A DNA stretch of 6,800 bases from an uncultured Clostridia bacterium (GTDB lineage Bacteria > Bacillota > Clostridia > Oscillospirales > Acutalibacteraceae), in the NCBI GenBank assembly GCA_947168785.1, contig CAMVNL010000125.1, positions 1-6,800 on the forward strand, in the 5' to 3' direction. Of this stretch, positions 1-5,685 are shown in pieces. The position numbers and the translations under genes were made by a program. A model generated the notes under the pieces. The model saw only the letters and a list, made by a program, of their open reading frames with translations. It made no database searches and was not told the origin of the DNA. Within the stretch, counting starts at the first letter, position 1. Each line of letters begins with the position of its first letter.

Positions 1-970
1 CCCCTGTCCGGAGGGCCTCGTCCTGCTTCACCGTCACGTCATACCCGCGGGCGCAGAAATACGCAAGGTTGGACTTTTTCTGCCCGATCATTTTAGAGAG
101 GTCCCGGGGATTCACCCGGAGGGTATATGCCCCGGCGGGAAGCGATCGCAGCCGTTCCTCCGTCATATCCCTGAAGATGCGGCTTTCGCACAGCTCGCCG
201 AAGGCGGGGTGATAGACGCCCGCCAAAAAGCCTTCCTCCACGTTTCCGCCGGAATGAAGCCCCAGCCGGATTACCCGGATGCCGCTTTCGCGGAACAGCC
301 GCAGGAGCCAGGCGCAAAGGGCGACGGAATCCTCAAGAGAGGGAGGAACGTATGCCCCCTGCCGCCACAGGCCGGCCAGCTTCGTGTGCTCCAGCACCAC
401 CGTGGGGTAGACGCGCACGGTATCGGGCCGCAGTTCCACGAACCGCCGCGCCGTGTCTGCGTCCTTTTCCGCGTCGGAACCGTACAGGCCCGTCATCATT
501 TGAAGGCCCAGCGAAAAGCCGTGACGCCGGATCCGCCGACAGGCGTTCTCCGTGTCCTTGGCCGTATGCCCCCGTTCGTTGAGGGCAAGGACGGTATCGT
601 CCATGCTCTGCGCCCCCAGCTCGATGGCAGTGACGCCGTACTCCCTTAAAAGGGACAGCACCTCGTCGTCCACGCAATCGGGCCGGGTGGAGATGCGGAC
701 GCCGCCGAAATCGCACCCCACGTAGGGCCGCGCCGTCTCCAGACAGGCGATCATCTCCTGCCGGTCGATGGCGGTAAAGCTGCCGCCGAAAAAGGCGATC
801 TCGCTGTTGGCAACGTCGTGTTCACAGGCGCGGGCCGTCTCGCAGGCCGCCCGGATGCGCTCCGGCGTGAGAGGCTGCGTCTGCCCGGAGATGATCCGCT
901 GGTTGCAGAACACGCAGGCGTGGGGGCACCCCCAGTGCGGCACGAACAGCGCCACGTTCACGTGCTTCAT
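1..970 (-). CDS. Elp3-like radical SAM protein (short form), 3' end beyond the left edge
   Basis: The frame is open from the ATG at 970 to the left edge, giving 323 residues without a stop. Residues 15-22 hold the radical SAM cluster motif CPHACVFC (CX3CX2C, for a 4Fe-4S cluster that cleaves S-adenosylmethionine), followed by FFGGSFT at 60-66. An Elp3-like core follows: STRPD (94-98), then IELGAQSMDD (116-125) and NERGHT (131-136). True Elp3 modifies wobble uridines in tRNA and carries a C-terminal acetyltransferase domain. Here the residues after about 280 look like the small C-terminal domain of the short bacterial relatives, and no acetyltransferase is visible, so the substrate is unknown. 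The gene starts inside the rnc stop (ATGA, 970-967) and lacks a strong ribosome binding site, which points to translational coupling with rnc. In many Clostridia this gene sits between rnc and smc, so smc may lie beyond the edge (inference). Family assignment is firm; function is not. Confidence 0.9.
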   Translation of the reverse strand, partial: MKHVNVALFVPHWGCPHACVFCNQRIISGQTQPLTPERIRAACETARACEHDVANSEIAFFGGSFTAIDRQEMIACLETARPYVGCDFGGVRISTRPDCVDDEVLSLLREYGVTAIELGAQSMDDTVLALNERGHTAKDTENACRRIRRHGFSLGLQMMTGLYGSDAEKDADTARRFVELRPDTVRVYPTVVLEHTKLAGLWRQGAYVPPSLEDSVALCAWLLRLFRESGIRVIRLGLHSGGNVEEGFLAGVYHPAFGELCESRIFRDMTEERLRSLPAGAYTLRVNPRDLSKMIGQKKSNLAYFCARGYDVTVKQDEALRTG

Positions 971-1638
971 CCGGTAATGCCCATGAGGGCCAGCGCCTCT
1001 TTGGCCGCCGCCTGCTCTGACTTTTTCTTGCTGTGCCCCACGCCGGTGCCGATCAGGTTGGAGTTGAGATAGACCTCCGTCGTAAAGGTTTTGTCGTGGT
1101 CGGGGCCGCTTTCCGCCGCCAGCACGTAGGTCAGGTGTTCGTCGGGGTTCTTCTGGATGACCTCCTGTAAGATCGTCTTGTAATCCGTGACGGAGGCCAC
1201 GTCCTTTTCGGTATGGGAGACGAAGCGCAGCACGAATTTCTTCGCCGCCTCCAGGCCGCCGTCCAGATAGATGGCGGCGATCAGCGCTTCAAAAGCGTCC
1301 GATAAAATGGACGGACGCTCCCGGCCGCCGATCAGGTCCTCGCCCGTGCCCAGCAGCAGGTACTCCCCCATGCCGATCTCGTTCGCGAAAACCGCCAAAG
1401 ATTTTTCGCAAACGGCATTGGCACGGAGCTTGGTGAGCTGCCCCTCCGGCGTGCCGGGAAGGGACTTGAACAGGTATTCCGCGGTGATGAACCCCAATAC
1501 GGAATCCCCCAGAAATTCCAGCCGCTCGTTGTTGACGCCGGTGCCCCGTTCGTTGGAATAGGACGAATGGGTCAGCGCCACCCGCAGTAGGTCTTTGTTT
1601 TTAAATTGGTAGCCGATTTTTGTCTCTATGGTTTTCAT
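967..1638 (-). CDS. rnc: Ribonuclease III
   Basis: A 223-residue RNase III of normal bacterial length, which cuts double-stranded RNA as a homodimer in rRNA maturation and mRNA decay. The endonuclease domain (about 1-145) carries the signature NERLEFLGD at 37-45. The metal-binding and catalytic acidic residues E38, E41, D45, E65, D114 and E117 are all present, at the same numbers as I recall for the E. coli enzyme. The second signature LSDAFEALIAAIYLD is at 112-126. A double-stranded RNA binding domain covers about 152-221, with the C-terminal basic GHSKKKSEQAAAKEAL segment that contacts RNA. The ATG at 1638 is supported by AAAGGA at 1648-1643, four bases upstream. The stop overlaps the start of the radical SAM gene. 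The leader is unusual: a perfect 25-bp inverted repeat (1661-1685/1777-1801) ends 22 bp before the start codon and could be a target of the enzyme itself. The identification is secure. Confidence 0.98.
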   Translation of the reverse strand: MKTIETKIGYQFKNKDLLRVALTHSSYSNERGTGVNNERLEFLGDSVLGFITAEYLFKSLPGTPEGQLTKLRANAVCEKSLAVFANEIGMGEYLLLGTGEDLIGGRERPSILSDAFEALIAAIYLDGGLEAAKKFVLRFVSHTEKDVASVTDYKTILQEVIQKNPDEHLTYVLAAESGPDHDKTFTTEVYLNSNLIGTGVGHSKKKSEQAAAKEALALMGITG

Positions 1639-1660
1639 GGTGTCCTTTCATTGTCTTCTG

Positions 1661-1801
1661 GTAGCACGGCGCATTGCGCCGTCTGACGCTTCCGGCAAAG
1701 ATCACTATTATGGCATTGCGACAACCGTTCCCGGCAGGTAATACGCCCAAGGGAACAAATCGTTATGGGGATCCGACAGACGGCGCAATGCGCCGTGCTA
1801 C
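1661..1801. repeat. Inverted pair A1: perfect 25-bp arms around a 91-bp loop
   Basis: The left arm (1661-1685) and right arm (1777-1801) are exact reverse complements over 25 bases. Each arm begins on its outer side with GTAGC and contains its own small palindrome, ACGGCGC-ATT-GCGCCGT in the left arm (7-bp stem at 1666-1672 and 1676-1682) and the reverse complement at 1780-1796. The unit could therefore fold either as one long 25-bp stem or as two small hairpins. The same arms, with different loop DNA, recur at 5476-5617. The outer GTAG next to a short hairpin and the inverted pairing match the layout of REP/BIME elements. No transposase gene is in the window. Confidence 0.95.
1707..1715 (-). 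promoter_or_regulatory. Possible extended -10 promoter element for rnc
   Basis: On the minus strand this reads TGCCATAAT, one base from the extended -10 consensus TGnTATAAT, and lies 68 bases before the rnc ATG inside the loop of repeat A1. No good -35 hexamer is found 16-18 bases upstream. A transcript started here would carry only the left arm of the repeat and hence only the small hairpin. Read-through from trmFO would carry both arms and could form the long stem. This is a weak prediction from one short match. Confidence 0.22.
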
Positions 1802-1812
1802 GATAGTTGTTT
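1801..1812 (+). repeat. Conserved 12-base linker next to pair A1
   Basis: CGATAGTTGTTT directly abuts the right arm of A1 and is identical to 5617-5628, which abuts the right arm of A2. In both places an AGCGGCAC palindrome unit follows after 7-8 unrelated bases. This shared order shows that the two gaps carry a composite arrangement and not independently placed hairpins. Confidence 0.8.
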
Positions 1813-1819
1813 CGCAATC

Positions 1820-1964
1820 AGCGGCACCTCAATGCCGCTCCGGGCACAAACAACATATTAGACAGATGTTTGGTTGAACAACTTTTCTTTTGTCAGGGGA
1901 AACGATTATCAAAAAAAACCGTTTTAAAAGTTACAATTGCCGGGAGCGGCACTGAGGTGCCGCG
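1820..1964. repeat. Inverted pair B1: related palindrome family around an AT-rich spacer
   Basis: The left unit is 1820-1844 and contains the hairpin AGCGGCA/TGCCGCT (1820-1826 and 1833-1839, loop CCTCAA). The right unit is 1940-1964 with hairpin GCGGCAC-TGAG-GTGCCGC (1946-1963). Reverse-complementing the left unit gives the right one with three mismatches in 25 bases by hand alignment, so they form an imperfect inverted pair of 145 bp, close to the 141-142 bp of the A pairs. Read on the minus strand, the right unit begins GGTAGCGCGGCACC, which matches the foot of the A arms (GTAGCACGGCGC) with two substitutions over that core. Its outer foot (1964-1968) lies 4 bases past the trmFO stop. The left unit has lost the GTAG foot. 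Confidence 0.85.
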
Positions 1965-1972
1965 CTACCGGG

Positions 1973-3289
1973 TTATTTCAGTTTTTCGGCGTCTATGTAC
2001 GCCGCGGCGTCCCTCATTCCTCTCTCGCAGATCGCCGCGTATCTTGCCCGTTTATCTCTGATGCGGTCGGGCAGGGGGGGCAGCAGGCCGAGGGCCGCGC
2101 CCATGGGCTGGAAGTTTTTGATGGAATCGTCCGCGATATAGCGGGACAGGGCCCCCAGCATGGTGGTCTCGGGGAACAGCACCGGGGCTTTGCCCTCAAT
2201 GCGCCTGGCCGCGTTGATGCCGGCGAGGATACCGGCGGCGGCGGATTCCATGTACCCCTCCACGCCGGTGATCTGCCCGGCGAAGAAGATATCGGGATGG
2301 TCCTTCATGCTGAACGCGGAGGTGAGCACCGCCGGGGAATTGAGGAAGGAGTTGCGGTGCATGACGCCGTAGCGCACGAAATTGGCCTCCTTCAGCGCGG
2401 GGATCATGGAGAACACCCGCTTCTGCTCGGGGAATTTCAGGTTGGTCTGAAAGCCCACCAGATTATAGAGGGTCCCCTCACGGTTCTCCTTGCGCAATTG
2501 GAGTACCGCCCAGGGGCGGTGGCCGGTTTTGGGGTCCCGCAGGCCGACGGGCTTCATGGGGCCGAAGCGCAGGGTGTCCGCGCCGCGTTTCGCCATGACC
2601 TCCACGGGCATGCAGCCTTCATAAATACCGCCCTTTTCAAAATCCCGCAGGGTGACCACCTCGGCGGAGACCAGCGCGTCATAAAACGCCTCATACTCCT
2701 CCTTGTTCATGGGGCAGTTGATATAATCGTCGTCGCCGCCCCGGTCATAGCGGGAGCTGGCGAAGGCGTGGTCCATGTCGATGCTCTCCGCGTCCACAAT
2801 GGGCGCGGCGGCGTCGTAAAAGCTGAGCCGGTCGCCGCAGAGCTTCGTGATATCCTCGCTCAATGCGTCGCTGGCCAGCGGCCCGGCGGCCACGACGACG
2901 ATCCCCTCCCGGGGAATTTCCGTGACCTCCCCCCGCACCAGCTCGATCAGCGGATCTCGCTCAATGGCGGCGGTGACGGCGGAAGCAAAGTCCTCCCGGT
3001 TCACCGCCAGCGCGCCGCCGGCGGGCACGGCGGTCTCTTTCGCGCAGGCCACGCACAACGAGCCCAGCAGCGCCATCTCGTTTTTCAGCTCCCCCGCCGC
3101 CGAATCGGGGCGGGAGGCCTTGAAGGAGTTGGAACAGACCAGCTCGCACAGCTTTTCGCTCTTGTGGGCCGGAGAAAACCGCACGGGCTTCATCTCATAG
3201 AGCCGCACCGGGATCCCCCGTTTCGTGAGCTGCCTGGCGGCCTCCACACCGGCAAAGCCGCCGCCGATCACCGTCACACGATCACTCAT
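1973..3289 (-). CDS. trmFO: Methylenetetrahydrofolate--tRNA-(uracil-5-)-methyltransferase TrmFO
   Basis: A 438-residue flavoprotein that makes 5-methyluridine at position 54 of the tRNA T-loop, using methylenetetrahydrofolate as carbon donor and FAD/NAD(P)H as reductant. This is the Gram-positive alternative to the SAM-dependent TrmA. The N-terminal FAD-binding GGGFAG is at residues 9-14, followed by YEMKP at 31-35. C52 (in LVCSNSFKA) and C226 (in YEGCMPVE) correspond to the two catalytic cysteines described for the family (C53/C226 in Bacillus subtilis). A second nucleotide-binding segment, FAGQITGVEGYMESAAAG, ends the core at 336-353. I chose the ATG at 3289: it gives the family's usual length, the protein starts straight into the FAD motif, and AAGG (3302-3299) is nine bases upstream. 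A further in-frame ATG at 3343 would add 18 lysine/arginine-rich residues lying wholly within topA and is unlikely. The 8-bp overlap with the topA stop implies translational coupling. Confidence 0.97.
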   Translation of the reverse strand: MSDRVTVIGGGFAGVEAARQLTKRGIPVRLYEMKPVRFSPAHKSEKLCELVCSNSFKASRPDSAAGELKNEMALLGSLCVACAKETAVPAGGALAVNREDFASAVTAAIERDPLIELVRGEVTEIPREGIVVVAAGPLASDALSEDITKLCGDRLSFYDAAAPIVDAESIDMDHAFASSRYDRGGDDDYINCPMNKEEYEAFYDALVSAEVVTLRDFEKGGIYEGCMPVEVMAKRGADTLRFGPMKPVGLRDPKTGHRPWAVLQLRKENREGTLYNLVGFQTNLKFPEQKRVFSMIPALKEANFVRYGVMHRNSFLNSPAVLTSAFSMKDHPDIFFAGQITGVEGYMESAAAGILAGINAARRIEGKAPVLFPETTMLGALSRYIADDSIKNFQPMGAALGLLPPLPDRIRDKRARYAAICERGMRDAAAYIDAEKLK

Positions 3290-5390
3290 CGTCTTCCGCC
3301 TTTTTCTTCTTTCCTTTTCTTTCAAAGCCGCAGTTGGGGTCAAGGCATTTATAGACGCCGCCCCGGGCCTTGAACAGGGATTTTCCGCACTGGGGGCAGG
3401 CTTCGCCCGTGGGCATATCCCAGGTCATGAACTTGCATTCCGGATAGTTGGAGCAGCCGTAGAAGGTATAGCCCCGCTTGGACTTCTTGCTGATCATCTT
3501 ATTGCCGCACTCGGGGCAGAAGCCCTCGGTCTCCACCACGTAGGGCTTGGTGGTCTTGCACGCCGGATAGTTGGGGCAGGCCAGGAACTTGCCGAAGCGC
3601 CCCACCTTGACCACCATCAGCGCGCCGCAATTCTCGCAGGGGATATCGGTCTTGTCCTCCTCCAAGGCGATCTTCTGCCCCTCCATGGAGGCCTTCGCCT
3701 TGGCCAGCGTCTCCTCGAACTCATCGTCGAACTCGTGGAGCATCTTCACGTAGTCGTAGCCCCCCGCCTCGATCTTGTCCAGGTCTGCCTCCATACCGGC
3801 GGTGAATTTGGTGTTGACGATCTTGGGGAATTTCTCCTTCAGCAACTCCGTGATGGCAATGCCCAGCTCCGTGGGCTTCAGGGTCTTCTTGGATTCCCGG
3901 ATCACGTAATCCCGGTCGAGGATCTTGGAGAGGATGGTGGCGTAGGTGCTGGGACGGCCCACGCCCGTCTCCTCCAGCGTCTTGATGAGGCTGGCTTCCG
4001 TATAGCGCATGGGGGGCTGGGTGTAGTGCTGCTCGTCCTTCAGCTCCTTGAGCTTGAGGGCCTTGCCCTCGGTGAACTCCGGCAGGACGGATTCGCCCTC
4101 GTCGTCGTCCGCGTTGTTGTCATATAAGACGGAATAGCCGTCAAACTTGGTGGAATAGCCGCTGACGGTGAACAGGCACCAGCCGGGCTGCCCTTCTTTG
4201 ACCGCGTGGATCTCGGTCTTGACCGTGTTCTGCACGCAGTTGGCCATGAGGCTGGCGATGAAACGCCGCCAGATCAGGGAATAGAGCTTATACTGCTCCG
4301 ACGTGAGGGAGCTTTTGGCCTCCTCCGGCGTGAGGGAGACGATGGAGGGGCGGATGGCCTCGTGACCGTCCTGGGCCCCGGCGCGGGTCTTGAAATAGCG
4401 AGGCTTGTCGGGCAGGTACTTGTCGCCGTAGGTCTTGGCGATGAACTGGTTGCCCTCCGCGCGGGATTCCTCGGAGATCCGCAGGGAGTCGGTTCTCATG
4501 TAGGTGATAAGACCCACGGAGCCGATGCCTTCCACGTCCACGCCTTCATACAGCTCCTGGGCCACCTTCATGGTACGCTTGGCGGTGAAGCCCAGCTTGC
4601 GGGAGGCCTCCTGCTGCAGGGTGGAGGTGATGAAGGGGGGCGAGGGCTGCTTTTTGCGCACACCCTTTTTGACGGATTCCACGGTATAGACCGCGCCGTC
4701 CAGCCGGGCGAGGATCTTTTCGGCGTCCTCCTTGCAGTTCAGCGGCACCTTGCCGTTCTCGTCCCCGGCGAAGGCGGCCTTGAAGGCCTTTTTGCCGGGC
4801 GGGTTCGTCAGCATGGCGTCGATGGTCCAGTACTCCTCCGGCACGAACTTGTTGATCTCCGCCTCACGGTCCACGATGAACCGCAGGGCCACGCTCTGCA
4901 CGCGGCCGGCGGAAAGGCCCCGGTGGATCTTCTGGGAGATAAACGGGGACAGCCGGTACCCCACGAGGCGGTCAAGGATGCGCCGCGCCTGCTGGGCGTT
5001 GACAAGGTCAATATCGATCTTTTCGGGATGGGCGATGCCCGCCTCCACGCTGCGCTTGTTGATCTCGTTAAACTTGACCCGGTTCTTTTTGTTCATATCC
5101 AGGTGCAGAAGCGTTGCCAGATGCCAGGAGATGGCTTCGCCTTCCCGGTCAGGGTCCGTCGCGAGGATGACTTCGTCGCTCTTCTCGGCGGCCTCGGTCA
5201 GTTCCTTCAGCAGCTTTTCCTTTCCTTTGATAACCGTGTAGTTCGGCTCAAAATCGTTTTTCACGTCCACGCTGAGCTTGTTGGCGTACAGATCGCGGAT
5301 GTGGCCCATGGAGGCCTTCACGTCGTAGCCGCTGCCCAGGTATTTTTTGATGGCTTTCGCGGGTGACTCCACAATGACGAGTTTTGACAT
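3282..5390 (-). CDS. topA: DNA topoisomerase I (type IA)
   Basis: A 702-residue type IA topoisomerase that relaxes negative supercoils by cutting one strand through a 5'-phosphotyrosine. The Toprim domain begins LVIVESPAK (E8, K12) and has the metal-binding DPDREGE at 79-85 (D79, D81, E83). The catalytic tyrosine is Y297 in GLITYMRTDS, and GLSAGRVQSVALR is at 158-170. The C-terminus has three four-cysteine zinc modules: C585/C588/C605/C611, C625/C628/C646/C652 and C665/C668/C682/C687, then a lysine-rich tail (691-697). The ATG at 5390 is preceded by AAGGAAG at 5406-5400, nine bases away. Odd point: after SPAKA the usual two residues KT are missing (family SPAKAKTI, here SPAKAI), a two-codon in-frame deletion next to the active site. 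The usual Pro after HIRDL is Tyr. All other catalytic motifs are intact, so I treat it as functional. The dprA-topA-trmFO order is standard for Firmicutes. Confidence 0.98.
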   Translation of the reverse strand: MSKLVIVESPAKAIKKYLGSGYDVKASMGHIRDLYANKLSVDVKNDFEPNYTVIKGKEKLLKELTEAAEKSDEVILATDPDREGEAISWHLATLLHLDMNKKNRVKFNEINKRSVEAGIAHPEKIDIDLVNAQQARRILDRLVGYRLSPFISQKIHRGLSAGRVQSVALRFIVDREAEINKFVPEEYWTIDAMLTNPPGKKAFKAAFAGDENGKVPLNCKEDAEKILARLDGAVYTVESVKKGVRKKQPSPPFITSTLQQEASRKLGFTAKRTMKVAQELYEGVDVEGIGSVGLITYMRTDSLRISEESRAEGNQFIAKTYGDKYLPDKPRYFKTRAGAQDGHEAIRPSIVSLTPEEAKSSLTSEQYKLYSLIWRRFIASLMANCVQNTVKTEIHAVKEGQPGWCLFTVSGYSTKFDGYSVLYDNNADDDEGESVLPEFTEGKALKLKELKDEQHYTQPPMRYTEASLIKTLEETGVGRPSTYATILSKILDRDYVIRESKKTLKPTELGIAITELLKEKFPKIVNTKFTAGMEADLDKIEAGGYDYVKMLHEFDDEFEETLAKAKASMEGQKIALEEDKTDIPCENCGALMVVKVGRFGKFLACPNYPACKTTKPYVVETEGFCPECGNKMISKKSKRGYTFYGCSNYPECKFMTWDMPTGEACPQCGKSLFKARGGVYKCLDPNCGFERKGKKKKAEDDE

Positions 5391-5416
5391 GTTTACTTTC
5401 TTCCTTGTCAGAATTT

Positions 5417-5422
5417 ATTGTA
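5417..5422 (-). promoter_or_regulatory. Possible -10 element for topA-trmFO
   Basis: The minus strand reads TACAAT, one base from TATAAT, 26 bases upstream of the topA ATG, in an AT-rich stretch between the palindromes and the ribosome binding site. The position suits a promoter with a short leader. The hexamer 17 bases upstream (GCGTCA) is a poor -35, so this is only a candidate. Confidence 0.25.
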
Positions 5423-5446
5423 GTACTTTTGTTATTCGCTGACGCG

Positions 5447-5463
5447 AACCCCGCAGCGCGGGG
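5447..5463 (+). repeat. Truncated B-type palindrome unit (GC hairpin)
   Basis: The segment AACCCCGCAGCGCGG (5447-5461) is repeated in inverted orientation at 5652-5667 with one extra G. It therefore represents the foot of a B-type unit whose remaining palindrome is missing. The local sequence also forms its own CCCCGC-AGC-GCGGGG hairpin (5449-5463). Together with the unit at 5637-5667 it encloses pair A2. Confidence 0.65.
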
Positions 5464-5475
5464 GAAGTTACATAC

Positions 5476-5617
5476 GTAGCACGGCGCATTGCGCCGTCCG
5501 GCGGTTACACATGATGATTTGTTTACCTCTGTGTATTACCGTATGAAGGCGGTATTCTTCCGTTTCAATTCAATTCTTTTTACCGGACACACCGGACGGC
5601 GCAATGCGCCGTGCTGC
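5476..5617. repeat. Inverted pair A2: 26-bp arms around a 90-bp loop
   Basis: The left arm (5476-5501) and right arm (5592-5617) are reverse complements at 25 of 26 positions; the mismatch is the second outer base (GTAGC on the left, GCAGC as read on the minus strand of the right). The inner hairpins ACGGCGC/GCGCCGT sit at 5481-5497 and 5596-5612. The first 23 bases of the left arm are identical to the left arm of A1, while the loop (5502-5591) shows no visible likeness to the A1 loop although it is only one base shorter. The unit begins 86 bp upstream of the topA start. Confidence 0.95.
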
Positions 5618-5628
5618 GATAGTTGTTT
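5617..5628 (+). repeat. Conserved 12-base linker next to pair A2
   Basis: CGATAGTTGTTT, identical to 1801-1812 and in the same position just outside the right arm of an A pair and 8 bases before a B-type unit. The unrelated bases between linker and B unit differ completely between the two sites. Confidence 0.8.
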
Positions 5629-5636
5629 GTGTCACG

Positions 5637-5667
5637 AGCGGCACTGAGGCGCCGCGCTGCGGGGGTT
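5637..5667 (-). repeat. B-type palindrome unit downstream of dprA
   Basis: On the minus strand the unit reads GCAGCGCGGCGCCTCAGTG (from 5660) followed by CCGCT, a close match to the right unit of pair B1 (GTAGCGCGGCACC and onward). The hairpin arms are 5638-5644 and 5649-5655 with loop TGAG and one mismatched pair. It shares the AACCCC(C)GCAGCGCGG foot with the truncated copy at 5447-5461. Confidence 0.8.
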
Positions 5668-5685
5668 GCGTCGTCCCTGCAAATC

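Larger units (their letters stand above)
1639..1972. other. 334-bp intergenic region trmFO-rnc, packed with inverted repeats
   Basis: No credible gene lies here. Starting from the trmFO stop (minus-strand reading), the region holds a GC-rich hairpin right after the stop (1963-1946), then an AT-rich stretch with eight T residues (1918-1911). Next come a second hairpin unit (1839-1820), a conserved linker (1812-1801), the perfect 25-bp inverted repeat with a 91-bp loop, and finally the rnc ribosome binding site. The T-run is about 28 bases past the first hairpin and has no convincing stem directly before it, so I do not call an intrinsic terminator. The reading frames that cross the gap on either strand are short and follow the palindromes. 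Confidence 0.8.

Noticed and set aside
333..716. Minus-strand reading frame of 127 codons
   Set aside because: Out-of-frame shadow inside the Elp3-like gene, which is the frame with the CX3CX2C motif and runs off the left edge.
1635..1877. Short reading frames (60-67 codons) in the trmFO-rnc gap
   Set aside because: They run through the palindromic repeats, have no visible domain and no convincing ribosome binding site.
1857..1881. Promoter TTGTTC / TCTAAT on the minus strand upstream of rnc
   Set aside because: The -10 is fair but spacing to the -35-like hexamer is only 13 bases, well short of 16-18.
1911..1963. Intrinsic terminator for trmFO (hairpin 1946-1963 plus T8 at 1918-1911)
   Set aside because: The T-run is about 28 bases from the hairpin and the stretch just before it forms only a few A-T pairs.
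3290..3343. N-terminal extension of TrmFO from the ATG at 3343
   Set aside because: It would add 18 basic residues before the FAD motif inside topA; the ATG at 3289 gives the family length and a suitable ribosome binding site.
1937..3373. Long plus-strand reading frame of 478 codons
   Set aside because: It lies antisense to trmFO, whose motifs and length are clear. The translation is rich in Gly, His, Arg and Gln with no family motif, as expected from the complement of GC-rich coding DNA.
3225..4127. Plus-strand reading frame of 300 codons
   Set aside because: Antisense to the ends of topA and trmFO, Leu/Gly-rich with no motif.
4206..5366. Plus-strand reading frame of 386 codons
   Set aside because: Antisense shadow of topA, low complexity (Gly/Leu/Val/His), no recognisable domain.
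5476..5617. CRISPR array or insertion sequence with terminal inverted repeats
   Set aside because: Only two inverted arms per locus and no regular direct repeats, so not CRISPR. No transposase frame fits in the 90-bp loop, and no target-site duplication was seen flanking the arms.
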